Shown: positions 53,177-61,737, counted from the stretch's first letter. The stretch: DNA of 64,000 bases from DASUBV01 sp036510065 (GCA_036510065.1 DATCEO010000203.1:1-64000); one strand, 5' to 3'. A program made the numbers and translations. The notes: generated by a model not told the origin, from the letters alone.

Positions 53177-53620
53177 GCGCGCAGCGGCGCAGTTGTGGCG
53201 TACTCGCGCAGATGTCGGCGCGATCGACGTCCTGTCCTGGGCACCAACCGGCGCGGTAGCTGACCGCCAGAGTGGCGCCCAGCACCGCGAGGCTTTCGGT
53301 GGCGGCGACGAGGACGAAGGAGGCCCCGGCCGTCGGGGTCTTCCAGTGCCGCAGGACGGCACCACAAGCAAGGCCCAGCCGACTCCCGAAACAGCCAGGA
53401 GTGCCGCGGCGGCCCGTGGCAATCCCTGGCCGGCCGGGTGCCGAGCACGGCGGTGTCAGCCACGCCCGTGAACGCGGCGGGTGAGCGGGCCTCGCGCGCG
53501 AAGCGATCACGCTGGTTCGCCAGCCGCATGCCCAGCATGACGGCCAGCAGCAGCCATGATCGCAGACAGAACCAGCTGGCGGCCTGAGTAGAGATCGATG
53601 GAGACGATACCGGGGCCCAT
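53177..53620 (-). pseudogene. Decayed TDT/SLAC1-family transporter gene
   Basis: In order along the minus strand but in changing frames are LAVMLGMRLANQRDRFAREA and RSPAAFTGVADTAVLGTR (near 53560-53450), AAALLAVSGVGWALLVV (near 53420), and WKTPTAGASFVLVAATESLA, VLGATLAVSYRAGW (near 53350-53240). These match consecutive helices of C4-dicarboxylate/tellurite-resistance (TDT) exporters. At least two frameshifts separate the pieces, and the ends are missing. Confidence 0.62.
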
Positions 53621-53718
53621 GACGACCGCCCCTGATGCAGGTGGGATCGCATCCAGCACCTGCCGCATGCGGGGCGGTCCGGGAAACCCCGGGACGGTCC
53701 CGCGCGGGCTCGTTCCGG

Positions 53719-54060
53719 TCAGAGCCCGAGCACGCGGCGGAGACCTTGGTCAACGTCGTTCATGAGGGATCCGGGCAGTTGCCCGACCTCGGTGTCGAGG
53801 TCGGTCTTGTCAAGAGTGACCAAGGCAGTGACATTGACGACGGAGTCTGCGGGCAAGCAGGAGGCGGTCGCGGGCAGGAACACGTTTCCCGGCATCGCCG
53901 CGAGGCTGGTGCTGGAGGTAATGACCGCAGCTACGGTGGTGTTCAGGCGGCTGGCGCTAACGGGCCGGGACTGGATGATCAGGACAGGGCGGCGCTTGGC
54001 GGGCTTGCTGCCGTGCGGTTCTCCGAGGTCAGCCCACCAGATGCTGCCACGCTGGATCAC
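53719..54060 (-). CDS. MazF/PemK-type endoribonuclease toxin
   Basis: 113 residues from an ATG. It begins MIQRGSIWWADLGEPHGSKP, then AKRRPVLIIQSRPVSASRLNTTVAAVITS, where GSIWWADL is the first strand and RRPVLI-Q the RNA-binding Arg/Pro motif of MazF. TALVTLDKTDLDTEVGQLPGSLM includes the conserved Lys/Asp region. MazF toxins cleave mRNA at short sequence motifs and halt growth. Its start overlaps the antitoxin stop by 4 nt, the normal coupled order. Confidence 0.9.
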   Translation of the reverse strand: MIQRGSIWWADLGEPHGSKPAKRRPVLIIQSRPVSASRLNTTVAAVITSSTSLAAMPGNVFLPATASCLPADSVVNVTALVTLDKTDLDTEVGQLPGSLMNDVDQGLRRVLGL

Positions 54061-54299
54061 CAGTCGTCCTGGCGTGCCAGGCGGCGGCGGCCGGCCGCGG
54101 TGGCGGCCGCCGCCGAGTCGTCGCGGCCTGCCGTCTGGAGTGCTTCGTCGATCTGCTGGGTGAGCGACCGCGACGCGAGGTCATCCAGGTACATGCGAGC
54201 CGCCCGGGCGAAGAACTCTGAACGGCTGATGCCTAGCTCCGCTGCTATCTCAGTGGCCTGCTCGAAAGTGTCCTCCGGCAGAGAAATCGCGGTCTTCAT
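54057..54299 (-). CDS. MazE/RHH-type antitoxin
   Basis: 80 residues from ATG 54299. MKTAISLPEDTFEQATEIAAELGISRSEFFARAARMYLDD is a ribbon-helix-helix DNA-binding domain. The Ala/Arg-rich C-terminal tail (about 50-80, DEALQTAGRDDSAAAATAAG) would wrap the toxin. It precedes the MazF-type toxin with a 4-nt overlap. A palindrome covers its TATACT -10-like element, so the complex probably represses its own promoter. The -10 element is 6 nt before the ATG, suggesting a leaderless mRNA. Confidence 0.88.
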   Translation of the reverse strand: MKTAISLPEDTFEQATEIAAELGISRSEFFARAARMYLDDLASRSLTQQIDEALQTAGRDDSAAAATAAGRRRLARQDDW

Positions 54300-54303
54300 A
54301 CTG

Positions 54304-54326
54304 CCAGTATAACCGGGTATTACTGG
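54304..54326 (-). promoter_or_regulatory. Promoter -10 and palindromic operator of the toxin-antitoxin module
   Basis: CCAGTA (54304-54309) and TACTGG (54321-54326) form a perfect inverted repeat. On the minus strand TATACT (54311-54306) overlaps it, 6 nt before the antitoxin ATG. This fits autorepression by the RHH antitoxin. Confidence 0.55.
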
Positions 54327-54398
54327 TAGCGGAGTGACGTTCTCGGCGGCATCTGATCATCCTGGTGCGCGGCCGCTTCTGATGTGCCCGGCGAGCAG

Positions 54399-54796
54399 GT
54401 GGCGCCACGAACTTCCTCGGGCACTTCGCGCTGACGGCAGGGCTGCACGCGTCGCTGGCCGCGGCCGGCGGGGCCGGGTCGTCTGCGTCAGCACCGATGC
54501 GCACATGTTCTCGTGGGTGATCTTCGAGGATCTCGACTTCCGGAACTGGCCATACGACCCGTGGTCGGCCTACGGGCAGTCCAAGACCGCCGATATCTTG
54601 CTCGCGGTCGAGGCCACCCGGCGGCGGGCCGGGGAGGCTTCTGGCCGGGGTGGGCGGCGGCTACTTCGAGGACTGCAATCAGGCGCCGGTGCTGCGCGGG
54701 AAGCCCGAGATGTTGGGCGGCGGAGTCGCCCGTGGGCCGCGGGACCCTGGCCAGGCGCAGCGGCTGTGGAAGATGGCCGCTGAGCTTGTCGCGTAA
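54399..54796 (+). pseudogene. Broken short-chain dehydrogenase gene
   Basis: Pieces in order are GGATNFLGHFALTAGLHASL (from 54399), then in a second frame RVVCVSTDAHMFSWVIFEDL and DFRNWPYDPWSAYGQSKTAD, ILLAVEATRR with the YxxxK catalytic motif, then in a third frame GYFEDCNQAPVLRGKPEMLG and QAQRLWKMAAELVA-stop. The N-terminal NAD(P) site (TGxxxGIG) is absent, and the GR at the second junction is a frameshift. The gene is clearly SDR-derived but dead. Confidence 0.75.
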
Positions 54797-54826
54797 CCCG
54801 CGGCTCACCGTGACCGCCATCGCGGC

Positions 54827-55990
54827 TCAGCGCGCGCCGCGAGCCGGCCGGAACACCTCGCGGAGAGTCTGCGCGAGCAGCTCAGGCTCGGCGACCGCCG
54901 GGAAGTGCCCGCCGCGGTCGTGCTCGTCCCAGGCGGTGACGGTGAAGTAGCGCTCGGCGAGCTCGCGAGGCGGCTTGGGAAACGGGACCCGCTCCCCGCC
55001 GAAGACGCTGATCGCGGTGCGGACCGCAGGCGGACTCCCAGCGGGCAGAGCGCTACCGGGGGAGTGCCGGTGCGCCCAGTAGGGCAGCAGCGAGGAGCCG
55101 ATCGTCCCGGTGGCCCAGTACAGGGTGAGGGTGCCCAGCAGCAGCTCCCGGGCAAAGGCCGGCTGCCCGTCGCTGGTGGCGCTGCTCCAGGCCACGACCT
55201 TCTCGCCGATCCAGGCGGCGAGCCCGGCCGGGGAATCGTGCAGGGCCGCGGCGAGCGTGGCGGGCTTAGTGGCCTGCTCGTGGGCGTAGCCGCCCTCCTG
55301 CGCGGCCCAGCTCTCGCCCTGCGCGAGGTACTCCGCCTCGGCCGCCGTCCAGGGCCGCGGCGGGGCGGCCAGCCCCGGGTTGGCCAGGTGGATGCCGGCG
55401 ACGGCGCCGGGATGGGCCCGGGCCAGCCACGCGGTGACCCCGGCGCCCAGGTCGCTGCCGTGCGCGGCGTACCGGGGATAGCCCAGGCCCTCGGCCATCA
55501 GCCGGTGCCACAGCTCGGCGACCGCGTTCGCGGTGAGTCCGCCGGGCCGCGGCGCGGAGAAGCCGAACCCCGGCAGCGATGGCGCCACGACGGTGAACGC
55601 GTCGGAGGCGGCCGCGCCGTTCCCGACGGGGTCGGTCAGCAGCGGGATCAGGTCCAGGTACTCGCAGAACGAGCCCGGCCAGCCGTGGGTCAGCAGCAGC
55701 GGCAGCGGGTCGGGGCCGGTGCCCGGCGCGTGGACGACATGCACGACCTGGCCGTCAAGATCGGCGCGCAGGTGGGACAGCCCGTCCAGCCGGGCCTGGA
55801 ATCGCGTGGCGTCGAAGGCCTGCCAGTCCGCGAGCAGCTCGTCCAGCCAGCGGCCCGGCACGCCTCGTTCCCATCCGTCGTCGGCCTCGGACGCGGGCCG
55901 CCGGCTCCGGCTCAGCCGTTCTTGCAGGTCCTTCAGCACCTCCCCGCCGAAGGCGGGGACGAATGGCTCGACGGCTGGGGCGCTGCTCAC
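54827..55990 (-). CDS. Epoxide hydrolase, N-terminal-domain type
   Basis: 387 residues from a GTG at 55990. The epoxide hydrolase N-terminal domain (EHN, about 1-95) covers FGGEVLKDLQERLSRSRRP and WQAFDATRFQARLDGL. The alpha/beta-hydrolase domain has the oxyanion HGWPGSFCEYLDLIPLL, the nucleophile Asp in AAHGSDLGAGVTAWLA, and the late His in DRGGHFPAVAEPELL. It would open epoxides to diols. It is isolated, between the SDR fragment and a MarR gene, and has no visible partner. Confidence 0.9.
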   Translation of the reverse strand: MSSAPAVEPFVPAFGGEVLKDLQERLSRSRRPASEADDGWERGVPGRWLDELLADWQAFDATRFQARLDGLSHLRADLDGQVVHVVHAPGTGPDPLPLLLTHGWPGSFCEYLDLIPLLTDPVGNGAAASDAFTVVAPSLPGFGFSAPRPGGLTANAVAELWHRLMAEGLGYPRYAAHGSDLGAGVTAWLARAHPGAVAGIHLANPGLAAPPRPWTAAEAEYLAQGESWAAQEGGYAHEQATKPATLAAALHDSPAGLAAWIGEKVVAWSSATSDGQPAFARELLLGTLTLYWATGTIGSSLLPYWAHRHSPGSALPAGSPPAVRTAISVFGGERVPFPKPPRELAERYFTVTAWDEHDRGGHFPAVAEPELLAQTLREVFRPARGAR

Positions 55991-56312
55991 CCAGCCAGCA
56001 TGCCATCCTGGCGATCCGGAGTGGCCAGCATGGCTGCTGCAGTGAGCAGCTGCAATGCTGCTGGCCCTGCCCCGGCGCAGCTGGCGGGCAGCCCGCATGG
56101 ACCAGGTCCGGACGGGGCAGCACTATGGCTCTTGAATGAGCCAGCGGGAGGCTTGGCGGGCCCCGGGGGGGGTTGCCGCGATCATGCCGGTGCTGGTTGT
56201 TGCCGACGACGGCGCCGCGAGCCGCGGCCTGGCGCGCCGGTTAGCTGCACCCGCGGGCAGGGACCGGTTCGACCTGAAGCTGGTGGGCACCTGGCAGGCA
56301 TGCCTTCGCTAT

Positions 56313-56801
56313 CTAGCCCCGGCAGGGTAATAGTTTTGGCTGGGTATTCCTCCGCCAGGCCGTCGATAGATCCATTTCGGAGATTGCGGCCAGGTTGCGC
56401 CGCATTTCCTGGTACTTGTGCGTACCGAGGATCTTGCTGATCTGCCGTTCGACCTCAAGTAGCGCGATACGGCTGGCCTGCGCTGTCTCGCGGCCCTTCT
56501 GGGTGAGATAGATGCGCTTGGCTCGCCTGTCCGAGGGGTCCTCGCGGCGGGCCAGGTATCCCTTGGAGACCAGGTCGTCGACGATCTCGCCCATCGACTG
56601 TGGGGCCATGCCCGACCGGGTTGCGATATCGGTCAGGCGAAGGCCGTCTTGGATGGAGAGCATCTCCATCGCGTTGCCGTGGGCGGGGCGCATGTCAGTG
56701 GCACCTGCTTCGCTTACGACGCGGTAGATCGCGGCGGATAGGACGTTATACGCCGTTCGCAGCAGGGTGGGCGTCGACGGATCGGGACCGGGACTGGCCA
56801 C
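56313..56801 (-). CDS. MarR-family transcriptional regulator
   Basis: 162 residues from a GTG at 56801 (AAGGAG 8 nt before). The winged helix-turn-helix spans GLRLTDIATRSGMAPQSMGEIVDDLVSKGYLARREDPSDRRAKRIYLTQKG, containing the characteristic DxRxxR-like DPSDRRAKR wing. Outer helices at each end make the dimer. It is divergent from an FAD monooxygenase with a 13-bp near-palindrome in between, the usual arrangement in which the repressor is released by an aromatic ligand that the oxygenase consumes. Confidence 0.9.
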   Translation of the reverse strand: MASPGPDPSTPTLLRTAYNVLSAAIYRVVSEAGATDMRPAHGNAMEMLSIQDGLRLTDIATRSGMAPQSMGEIVDDLVSKGYLARREDPSDRRAKRIYLTQKGRETAQASRIALLEVERQISKILGTHKYQEMRRNLAAISEMDLSTAWRRNTQPKLLPCRG

Positions 56802-56825
56802 GGCCTGACTCCTTAATGAAGGAGA

Positions 56826-56838
56826 CCTGATAATCAGG
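56826..56838. promoter_or_regulatory. MarR operator candidate overlapping a promoter
   Basis: CCTGATAATCAGG is a perfect 6-1-6 inverted repeat midway between the divergent genes. GATAAT (56829-56834) inside it could be the -10 of the monooxygenase promoter, with CTGACT (56805-56810) 18 bp upstream as -35. A second inverted repeat, CTCCTT-AATG-AAGGAG, starts at 56809. Confidence 0.55.
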
Positions 56839-56872
56839 GTACCTTCATACTCTAGCACCGCGGAGGATTCGC

Positions 56873-57937
56873 ATGACCTGTCACGAAGAAGAACGCGTGC
56901 AGGTCCTGGTCGTCGGCGCAGGCGCTGCTGGGCTCGCGACCTCGCTGGAGCTGGCCCGCCGGGGGCTCGCGCCGCTGGTCCTCGAGCACAGGCCGGGCGC
57001 CTCAAGTCATCCGCGGGCGACCGCTCTGACCGCCGAGACCATGCAGCTGATGACCCGCTGGGGAGCCGAGCCAGAAGTGCGGCGCCTAGGCTTCCGGTCC
57101 GAGCACGCGATGTCGATCCGCTCCTGCCTCGCCGGCCGGGAAATCCAGCGGCTGCCCTTCCACGACCACGTGTGGACCTGCGCACAGGACCACCTCGAAT
57201 CCATCCTCGCCCAGTGCGCCGTACAGGGTGGGACCCAGCTGAGGTACGGCTCCCAGCTGACCGACCTGGAGCCCGCTGACGGGGCAGTGCTAGCTACCGT
57301 TCCGGCTCAGGGGAACGGCTCTTCCACGATCCGGGCGCAGTACGTCGTCGGCTCCGACGGCGCGCACAGCGCCGTGCGCCAGGCCAGCGGGATCGCTACT
57401 TCCAGGGCCCGCGGCTACGGACACTGGATCAGTATCCTGTTCCGCTCGCCCCTGCGTGACTACACCGGCGACGAGCCCTGCATGGTGTACGGCATCGGCG
57501 ACCCTTCAACCGGCGGCGTGTTCGTCCCCACAGACGCCACCGACCGCTGGATCCGCGGCCTGCCATGGCACCCCGAGCTAGGCGAACGACTTGAGAACTA
57601 TGGCCAGGCCCGTTGCGAGGACCTGGTCCGCTCTGGCGCCGGCGTCCCGGATCTTCCGGTTGAGATCCTCGACATCCGCACATTCGAGATGATGGCGTCT
57701 ATTGCCGACAGGTACCGGGCGGGCCGGGTCATCCTGGCTGGGGACGCCGCTCACGTATTCACCCCCTCGACCGGCATGGGACTCAACCTCGCCATCCACG
57801 ACGGAACAGTGCTGGCGCAATACCTCGCCGACGCCATCAGCCACGGTGACCAGCCCGAGATGCTCGACCTGTACGAGCAAGCATGCAGGCCGCTCGCCGA
57901 GAAGCTGCTGGAACCCGACATCGCTCCGGCTCTATGA
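56873..57937 (+). CDS. FAD-dependent aromatic monooxygenase (PheA/TfdB type)
   Basis: 354 residues with GCGGAGGATTCGC upstream of ATG. FAD motifs are VQVLVVGAGAAGLATSLELARRG (GxGxxG), YVVGSDGAHSAVRQASG (DG motif) and GRVILAGDAAHVFTPSTGMGLNLAIHD (GD motif). It fits the flavin hydroxylases of phenols, polyketides and antibiotics such as rifampicin. It ends early, at about 350 residues, where the long class has a further C-terminal thioredoxin-like domain; the end may be truncated. The divergent MarR gene likely controls it. Confidence 0.88.
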   Translation: MTCHEEERVQVLVVGAGAAGLATSLELARRGLAPLVLEHRPGASSHPRATALTAETMQLMTRWGAEPEVRRLGFRSEHAMSIRSCLAGREIQRLPFHDHVWTCAQDHLESILAQCAVQGGTQLRYGSQLTDLEPADGAVLATVPAQGNGSSTIRAQYVVGSDGAHSAVRQASGIATSRARGYGHWISILFRSPLRDYTGDEPCMVYGIGDPSTGGVFVPTDATDRWIRGLPWHPELGERLENYGQARCEDLVRSGAGVPDLPVEILDIRTFEMMASIADRYRAGRVILAGDAAHVFTPSTGMGLNLAIHDGTVLAQYLADAISHGDQPEMLDLYEQACRPLAEKLLEPDIAPAL

Positions 57938-58157
57938 TCGCCGAGATCTGCGATCCCTACCGGTGCGCGATGAAGCCTTTACCCCAGCCTCCGCGGCGCA
58001 GCGCAGAAATGCTAGATATGCGCACTTCACTGGCGGCGGCACCGCGCTCGGTGTCGCCGCGTCGAACGGCGGCTACGGCGCAGCTAAAGCGCCGGTCCGG
58101 GACCTGTCCTTGGGATAATCTCCCGCCGGCCGGCGCGTCGGCCCCACTTCCAGCGCG

Positions 58158-58362
58158 GTGCTCGACGGGATCGAGGCGACCCGCCGCCTCATCCGCGCGC
58201 AGCCCCGGCCCTGGTCCTGATCGTCACCACCTTCGGGCTCGATACCTACGTCTACGAAGCCCTGCGCGCCGGCGCCCGCCGCATCCTGCAGAAGCTCGAC
58301 CTCCGCGACCGCGCCCAGGCCGTGATCTACGCCTACGAGCCCGGCCTGATCGCGCCGGGCGG
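58158..58362 (+). pseudogene. Deleted remnant of a NarL-type response regulator
   Basis: VLDGIEATRRLIRAQP (from 58158) continues in another frame as PALVLIVTTFGLDTYVYEAL and RAGARRILQK, then LDLRDRAQAVIYAYEPGLIA. The first parts are the receiver domain after its phospho-Asp, the last is the end of a LuxR HTH. The helix-turn-helix itself and the receiver start are missing. It overlaps the 3' end of the convergent hydrolase gene. Confidence 0.75.
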
Positions 58363-59280
58363 ACCCGCCGGCGACCGCGACGCCTCGGCGCGGTCGGCGA
58401 CGGCCCGGACCTCGTCGGCCACCCGAGGCCACACGGCAGCGGGCAGGTCGTGCCCGACCCCCGGCAGGATGACGAGCCTGGCGCCGTCGATCGCGGCGGC
58501 GGTGCGGCGGGCCGCGGCGGGGCGCAGGACCTGATCGGCGTCGCCGTGCAGGACGAGCGCGGGCACCCTCAGCTGCGCCAGCGAACCGCCGTGCCATTTC
58601 GCGCCGGCCTGACGGCTCTGCGCGCGGGTGTCGCGAACGCCGCTGACGGCATCGCGCTCGATCCGCGCCCGGGCCGCCGCCTCGTCGAAGGGATACCCCG
58701 GCGAGGCGACCGCGCGAGCGAGCGCGAGGCCCAGGGCGATGTCGCCGTCGCGGCCCTCGGGGAACTTCATCCGGGCGAACCGGGCCACCTGCCCGAGGTG
58801 CACGTACCGGCTGGCCCGCAGGCCGCTGATATCGCCGGGCAGCGACGAGGCGGAGGTGATGCTGCGCACCCGGCCGGGATGACGCAGGGCGATGCGCTGG
58901 GCGAGCTGGCCGCCCATCGACGCCCCGAACAGGTGCGCTGAGTCCCAGCCGAGCGCATCCAGGACCGCGACGGCGTCGTCGGTCATGTCCTCGGCCGTAT
59001 AGGCCGCCGAGCGCCCGCGCAGCACGCTGACGATGGGGCTGCCCGGCCCGGTGTCCGGCAGGTGGGTGGACTCACCGGCGTCCCGCTGGTCGAAGGCCGC
59101 CACGTGGAAGCCGCGGCTGATCAGCTCGTCGATGAGCCCCTCCGGCCACCAGAACCTCGACACCCCCAGGCCCATGACCAGCAGCAGCGGGTCCCCGCCC
59201 GCGCCGCCCAGGTCCTGATAGGCGATGTCGACGGCGCCGTTGCGGGCGTGCCAGGTTGCCCCCGGTTCGTTACTGCTCAT
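58333..59280 (-). CDS. Alpha/beta-fold hydrolase
   Basis: 315 residues from an ATG (AAGGAGCACCC upstream). DPLLLVMGLGVSRFWWPEGL is the oxyanion region, HLFGASMGGQLAQRIAL the nucleophile elbow (GASMG, catalytic Ser), VLHGDADQVLRPAAA the acid, and ILPGVGHDLPAAVWPRV the His. All triad members are present. The lid (about 150-210) is basic and Ala-rich. It is an esterase or lactonase/haloperoxidase-like enzyme. A palindromic site precedes its start, but no regulator gene adjoins. Confidence 0.88.
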   Translation of the reverse strand: MSSNEPGATWHARNGAVDIAYQDLGGAGGDPLLLVMGLGVSRFWWPEGLIDELISRGFHVAAFDQRDAGESTHLPDTGPGSPIVSVLRGRSAAYTAEDMTDDAVAVLDALGWDSAHLFGASMGGQLAQRIALRHPGRVRSITSASSLPGDISGLRASRYVHLGQVARFARMKFPEGRDGDIALGLALARAVASPGYPFDEAAARARIERDAVSGVRDTRAQSRQAGAKWHGGSLAQLRVPALVLHGDADQVLRPAAARRTAAAIDGARLVILPGVGHDLPAAVWPRVADEVRAVADRAEASRSPAGPPGAIRPGS

Positions 59281-59292
59281 GGGTGCTCCTTA

Positions 59293-59314
59293 TTTGCAAA
59301 CACTGTTCGCGAAC
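59293..59314 (-). promoter_or_regulatory. Palindromic operator candidate upstream of the hydrolase
   Basis: TTTGCAAA (59293-59300) and the 10-bp GTTCGCGAAC (59305-59314) are perfect palindromes lying between the likely promoter and the AAGGAG ribosome site of the hydrolase. A related CGTTCGCAAAC occurs at about 59337-59347. The form suits a TetR-type repressor, which is not encoded in the flanks. Confidence 0.45.
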
Positions 59315-59368
59315 TAGACTAGGCGCTTGATAACGGCGTTCGCAAACCGGCGTCGGTGGAGCAGGAGA

Positions 59369-60418
59369 TTAGAGGTGGCGGCCGAGCAGGGTCAGGTCGG
59401 CGGGGGACAGCCGGTCGCTCGCGGTCTTGGCCTGGTGCCAGTACGGGTACAGCAGCGGCGGATCGCTGACCGCCTCCAGCAGGCCGAACTCGTCGTCGGT
59501 CAGGACCAGGTCCGCGGCGGCCAGGTTGTCCGCCAGCTGCTCGGTGGTCCGGGCGCCGACCACCAGCGACGTCACGGCGGGCTTGCGCAGCAGGTAGGCC
59601 AGCGCGACCTGTGCCGCGGAGACGCCGCGTGACTTGCCGATGTCGAGCAGGACATCGACCGTGTCATACAAAACGGACTGGTCCCGCACGGGCGGCTCGT
59701 TCCAGTCGGTCAGCTGTCGCGAGCCGGCCGCGGGCTGCGCATCCCGCCGGTACTTGCCTGACAGCAGGCCGCCCGCCAGCGGACTCCAGACCAGCACGCC
59801 CAGGCCCTGGTCCACGGCCGCGGGAATCAGCTCGTACTCCGCGTCGCGAGCCTGCAGCGAGTAGTAGATCTGCTGGCTGACGAACCGGGGCAGGCTCAGC
59901 CGGTCGGCGATGCCGAGTGCCTTCATCAGCTGCCAGCCGGCGTAGTTGGAGCCCCCGACGTACCGGACCTTGCCGGAGGTGACCAGGAAGTCCAGCGCCT
60001 CCAGGGTCTCTTCCAGCGGAGTCAGGCCGTCCCACTCGTGCACCTGGTACAGGTCGATGTGATCGGTGCCCAGCCGGCGCAGGCTGGCCTCGCACCCGGT
60101 CACCACGTGGTGGCGGGACAGCCCGGCGTCGTTAGGCCCGGGGCCCATCGGCATCCGGACCTTGGTGGCGACCAGGACCTCGTCCCGGCGGCCCTTCAGG
60201 GCCTGCCCCAGGATCTCCTCGGCCAGCCCGCCGGAGTACACGTCCGCGGTGTCGAAGAGGTTGACCCCGGCTTCCAGGCACTGATCCACCTGGCGGCGCG
60301 CCTCCTCCTCGCCCGTCGAGCCGACGTCCGCGAAGCCGCCGCGGCCGCCGAACGTCATGGTTCCCATAGTGAGGACGGAGACCCGCAGACCTGACCCGCC
60401 CAGTGCGCGATATTCCAT
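59369..60418 (-). CDS. Aldo/keto reductase
   Basis: 349 residues from an ATG. MEYRALGGSGLRVSVLTMGTMTFGG begins the barrel. The catalytic Tyr is in NLFDTADVYSGGLAEEILG, Lys in EVLVATKVRMPMG and His in HIDLYQVHEWDGLTP. The NADPH site is in GGSNYAGWQLMKA and SLVVGARTTEQLADNLAA. It is of the same large group as the gene at 44877 (both share the x-LGTMTFG start), though similarity is only moderate. The substrate is unknown. Confidence 0.92.
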   Translation of the reverse strand: MEYRALGGSGLRVSVLTMGTMTFGGRGGFADVGSTGEEEARRQVDQCLEAGVNLFDTADVYSGGLAEEILGQALKGRRDEVLVATKVRMPMGPGPNDAGLSRHHVVTGCEASLRRLGTDHIDLYQVHEWDGLTPLEETLEALDFLVTSGKVRYVGGSNYAGWQLMKALGIADRLSLPRFVSQQIYYSLQARDAEYELIPAAVDQGLGVLVWSPLAGGLLSGKYRRDAQPAAGSRQLTDWNEPPVRDQSVLYDTVDVLLDIGKSRGVSAAQVALAYLLRKPAVTSLVVGARTTEQLADNLAAADLVLTDDEFGLLEAVSDPPLLYPYWHQAKTASDRLSPADLTLLGRHL

Positions 60419-60588
60419 GGTCTGAACCTATCGCTCCCGGCGCGGGCGGCCCCGGAACGGCGGCCCTGGTCCTTCGGGTCACGATCGCTACCAAGGGCAG
60501 GTGAACATTGGATGGGGCGTTCCTGACATGTCGCGGGATAGTTGGTACGCCCCTCGACACGACTTTACTCACTCATGACCCTGGTCAC

Positions 60589-61737
60589 GTGAACGATTTT
60601 CTTCTGGTCCTGGTGGTCATCACCGCACTGTGCTTTGACTTCACCAACGGCTTCCATGACACCGGCAACGCGATGGCGACCTCCATCGCCACCCAGGCGC
60701 TGAGCCCGCGCGTGGCCGTGGCCCTGTCTGGGGTGCTGAACCTGGTGGGGGCGTTCCTGTCGCTGAGCGTCGCGGCGACGATCGCCAGCGGCCTGGTCGA
60801 CACCAACCTGGTGACGCTGCCCGTGGTCGCCGCCGGCCTGGTCGGCGGGATCATCTGGAACCTGCTCACCTGGCTGTTCGGCATCCCGTCGAGTTCGTCG
60901 CACGCGCTCATCGGCGGGGTGATCGGCTCGACCATCGCGGCGGCCGGCGGGCACGCGATCCAGTGGCACGACCTGGTGTCGAAGGTCATCATCCCGGCCG
61001 GGCTGTCGCCGATCATCGCCGCCCTCATCGCGGCGACCGGGACGTGGCTGCTCTACCGGATCAGCCGTAGCCTGACCGAACGGGCCCGCGGCCGGGGCTT
61101 CCGGATCGGGCAGATCGGGTCGGCGTCGATGGTGTCCCTGGCGCACGGCACGAACGACGCGCAGAAGACGATGGGCGTCATCACGCTGGCCCTGATCGTG
61201 AACGGGACGGTGCCCAAGAACGCCACCGCCCCGTTCTGGGTCATCCTCTCCTGCGGCCTGGCGATCAGCCTCGGCACCTACCTGGGCGGCTGGCGGGTGA
61301 TCCGCACCCTCGGTAAGGGACTCGTAGAGATCCAGGCGCCGCAGGGCATGGCGGCCGAGTCCGCCTCGGCCGCGGTCATCCTGCTGTCCAGCGGCTTCGG
61401 CTACTCGCTGTCCACCACGCACGTCGCCACCGGGTCGATCGTCGGCACCGGGCTCGGCAAGCGGGGTGCCGATGTCCGCTGGAACACTGCCGGGCGCATG
61501 GCTACGGCATGGCTGTTCACCCTGCCGTGTGCCGGGCTGATGGGGGCCGGGGCAGAATTCCTGGCCCGCGCGATCGGCCGCACGCCGGGCGTGATTGTCG
61601 TCCTGGCCATCCTGGCCGCCGTAGCGGGGGCGGTCTACTGGAGGTCGCGTGCGAACAAGGTCGACCACAACAACGTGAATGACGAATGGACCGGATCAGT
61701 CGCTCCGGCCGAGCCCGAGCCCGCGGCAGCGGCCTGA
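60589..61737 (+). CDS. Low-affinity inorganic phosphate transporter (PiT)
   Basis: 382 residues from the GTG at 60589 (VNDFLLVLVVITALCFDFTNGFHDT), where family members start; the frame is open to a TTG at 60508. Ten or so membrane segments hold two PiT signature halves, FDFTNGFHDTGNAMATSIATQALSP near the start and SMVSLAHGTNDAQKTMGVITLALI after the middle loop. It is a proton/metal-phosphate symporter. No ribosome site is visible, so a leaderless start is possible. Three phosphate-linked genes follow, with a polyphosphate kinase. Confidence 0.9.
   Translation: MNDFLLVLVVITALCFDFTNGFHDTGNAMATSIATQALSPRVAVALSGVLNLVGAFLSLSVAATIASGLVDTNLVTLPVVAAGLVGGIIWNLLTWLFGIPSSSSHALIGGVIGSTIAAAGGHAIQWHDLVSKVIIPAGLSPIIAALIAATGTWLLYRISRSLTERARGRGFRIGQIGSASMVSLAHGTNDAQKTMGVITLALIVNGTVPKNATAPFWVILSCGLAISLGTYLGGWRVIRTLGKGLVEIQAPQGMAAESASAAVILLSSGFGYSLSTTHVATGSIVGTGLGKRGADVRWNTAGRMATAWLFTLPCAGLMGAGAEFLARAIGRTPGVIVVLAILAAVAGAVYWRSRANKVDHNNVNDEWTGSVAPAEPEPAAAA

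Noticed and set aside
56136..56330. Small + strand frame of 64 codons between the epoxide hydrolase and MarR genes
   Set aside because: It carries no recognisable family, crosses a long G run and its 3' end overlaps the MarR gene. No evidence of translation.
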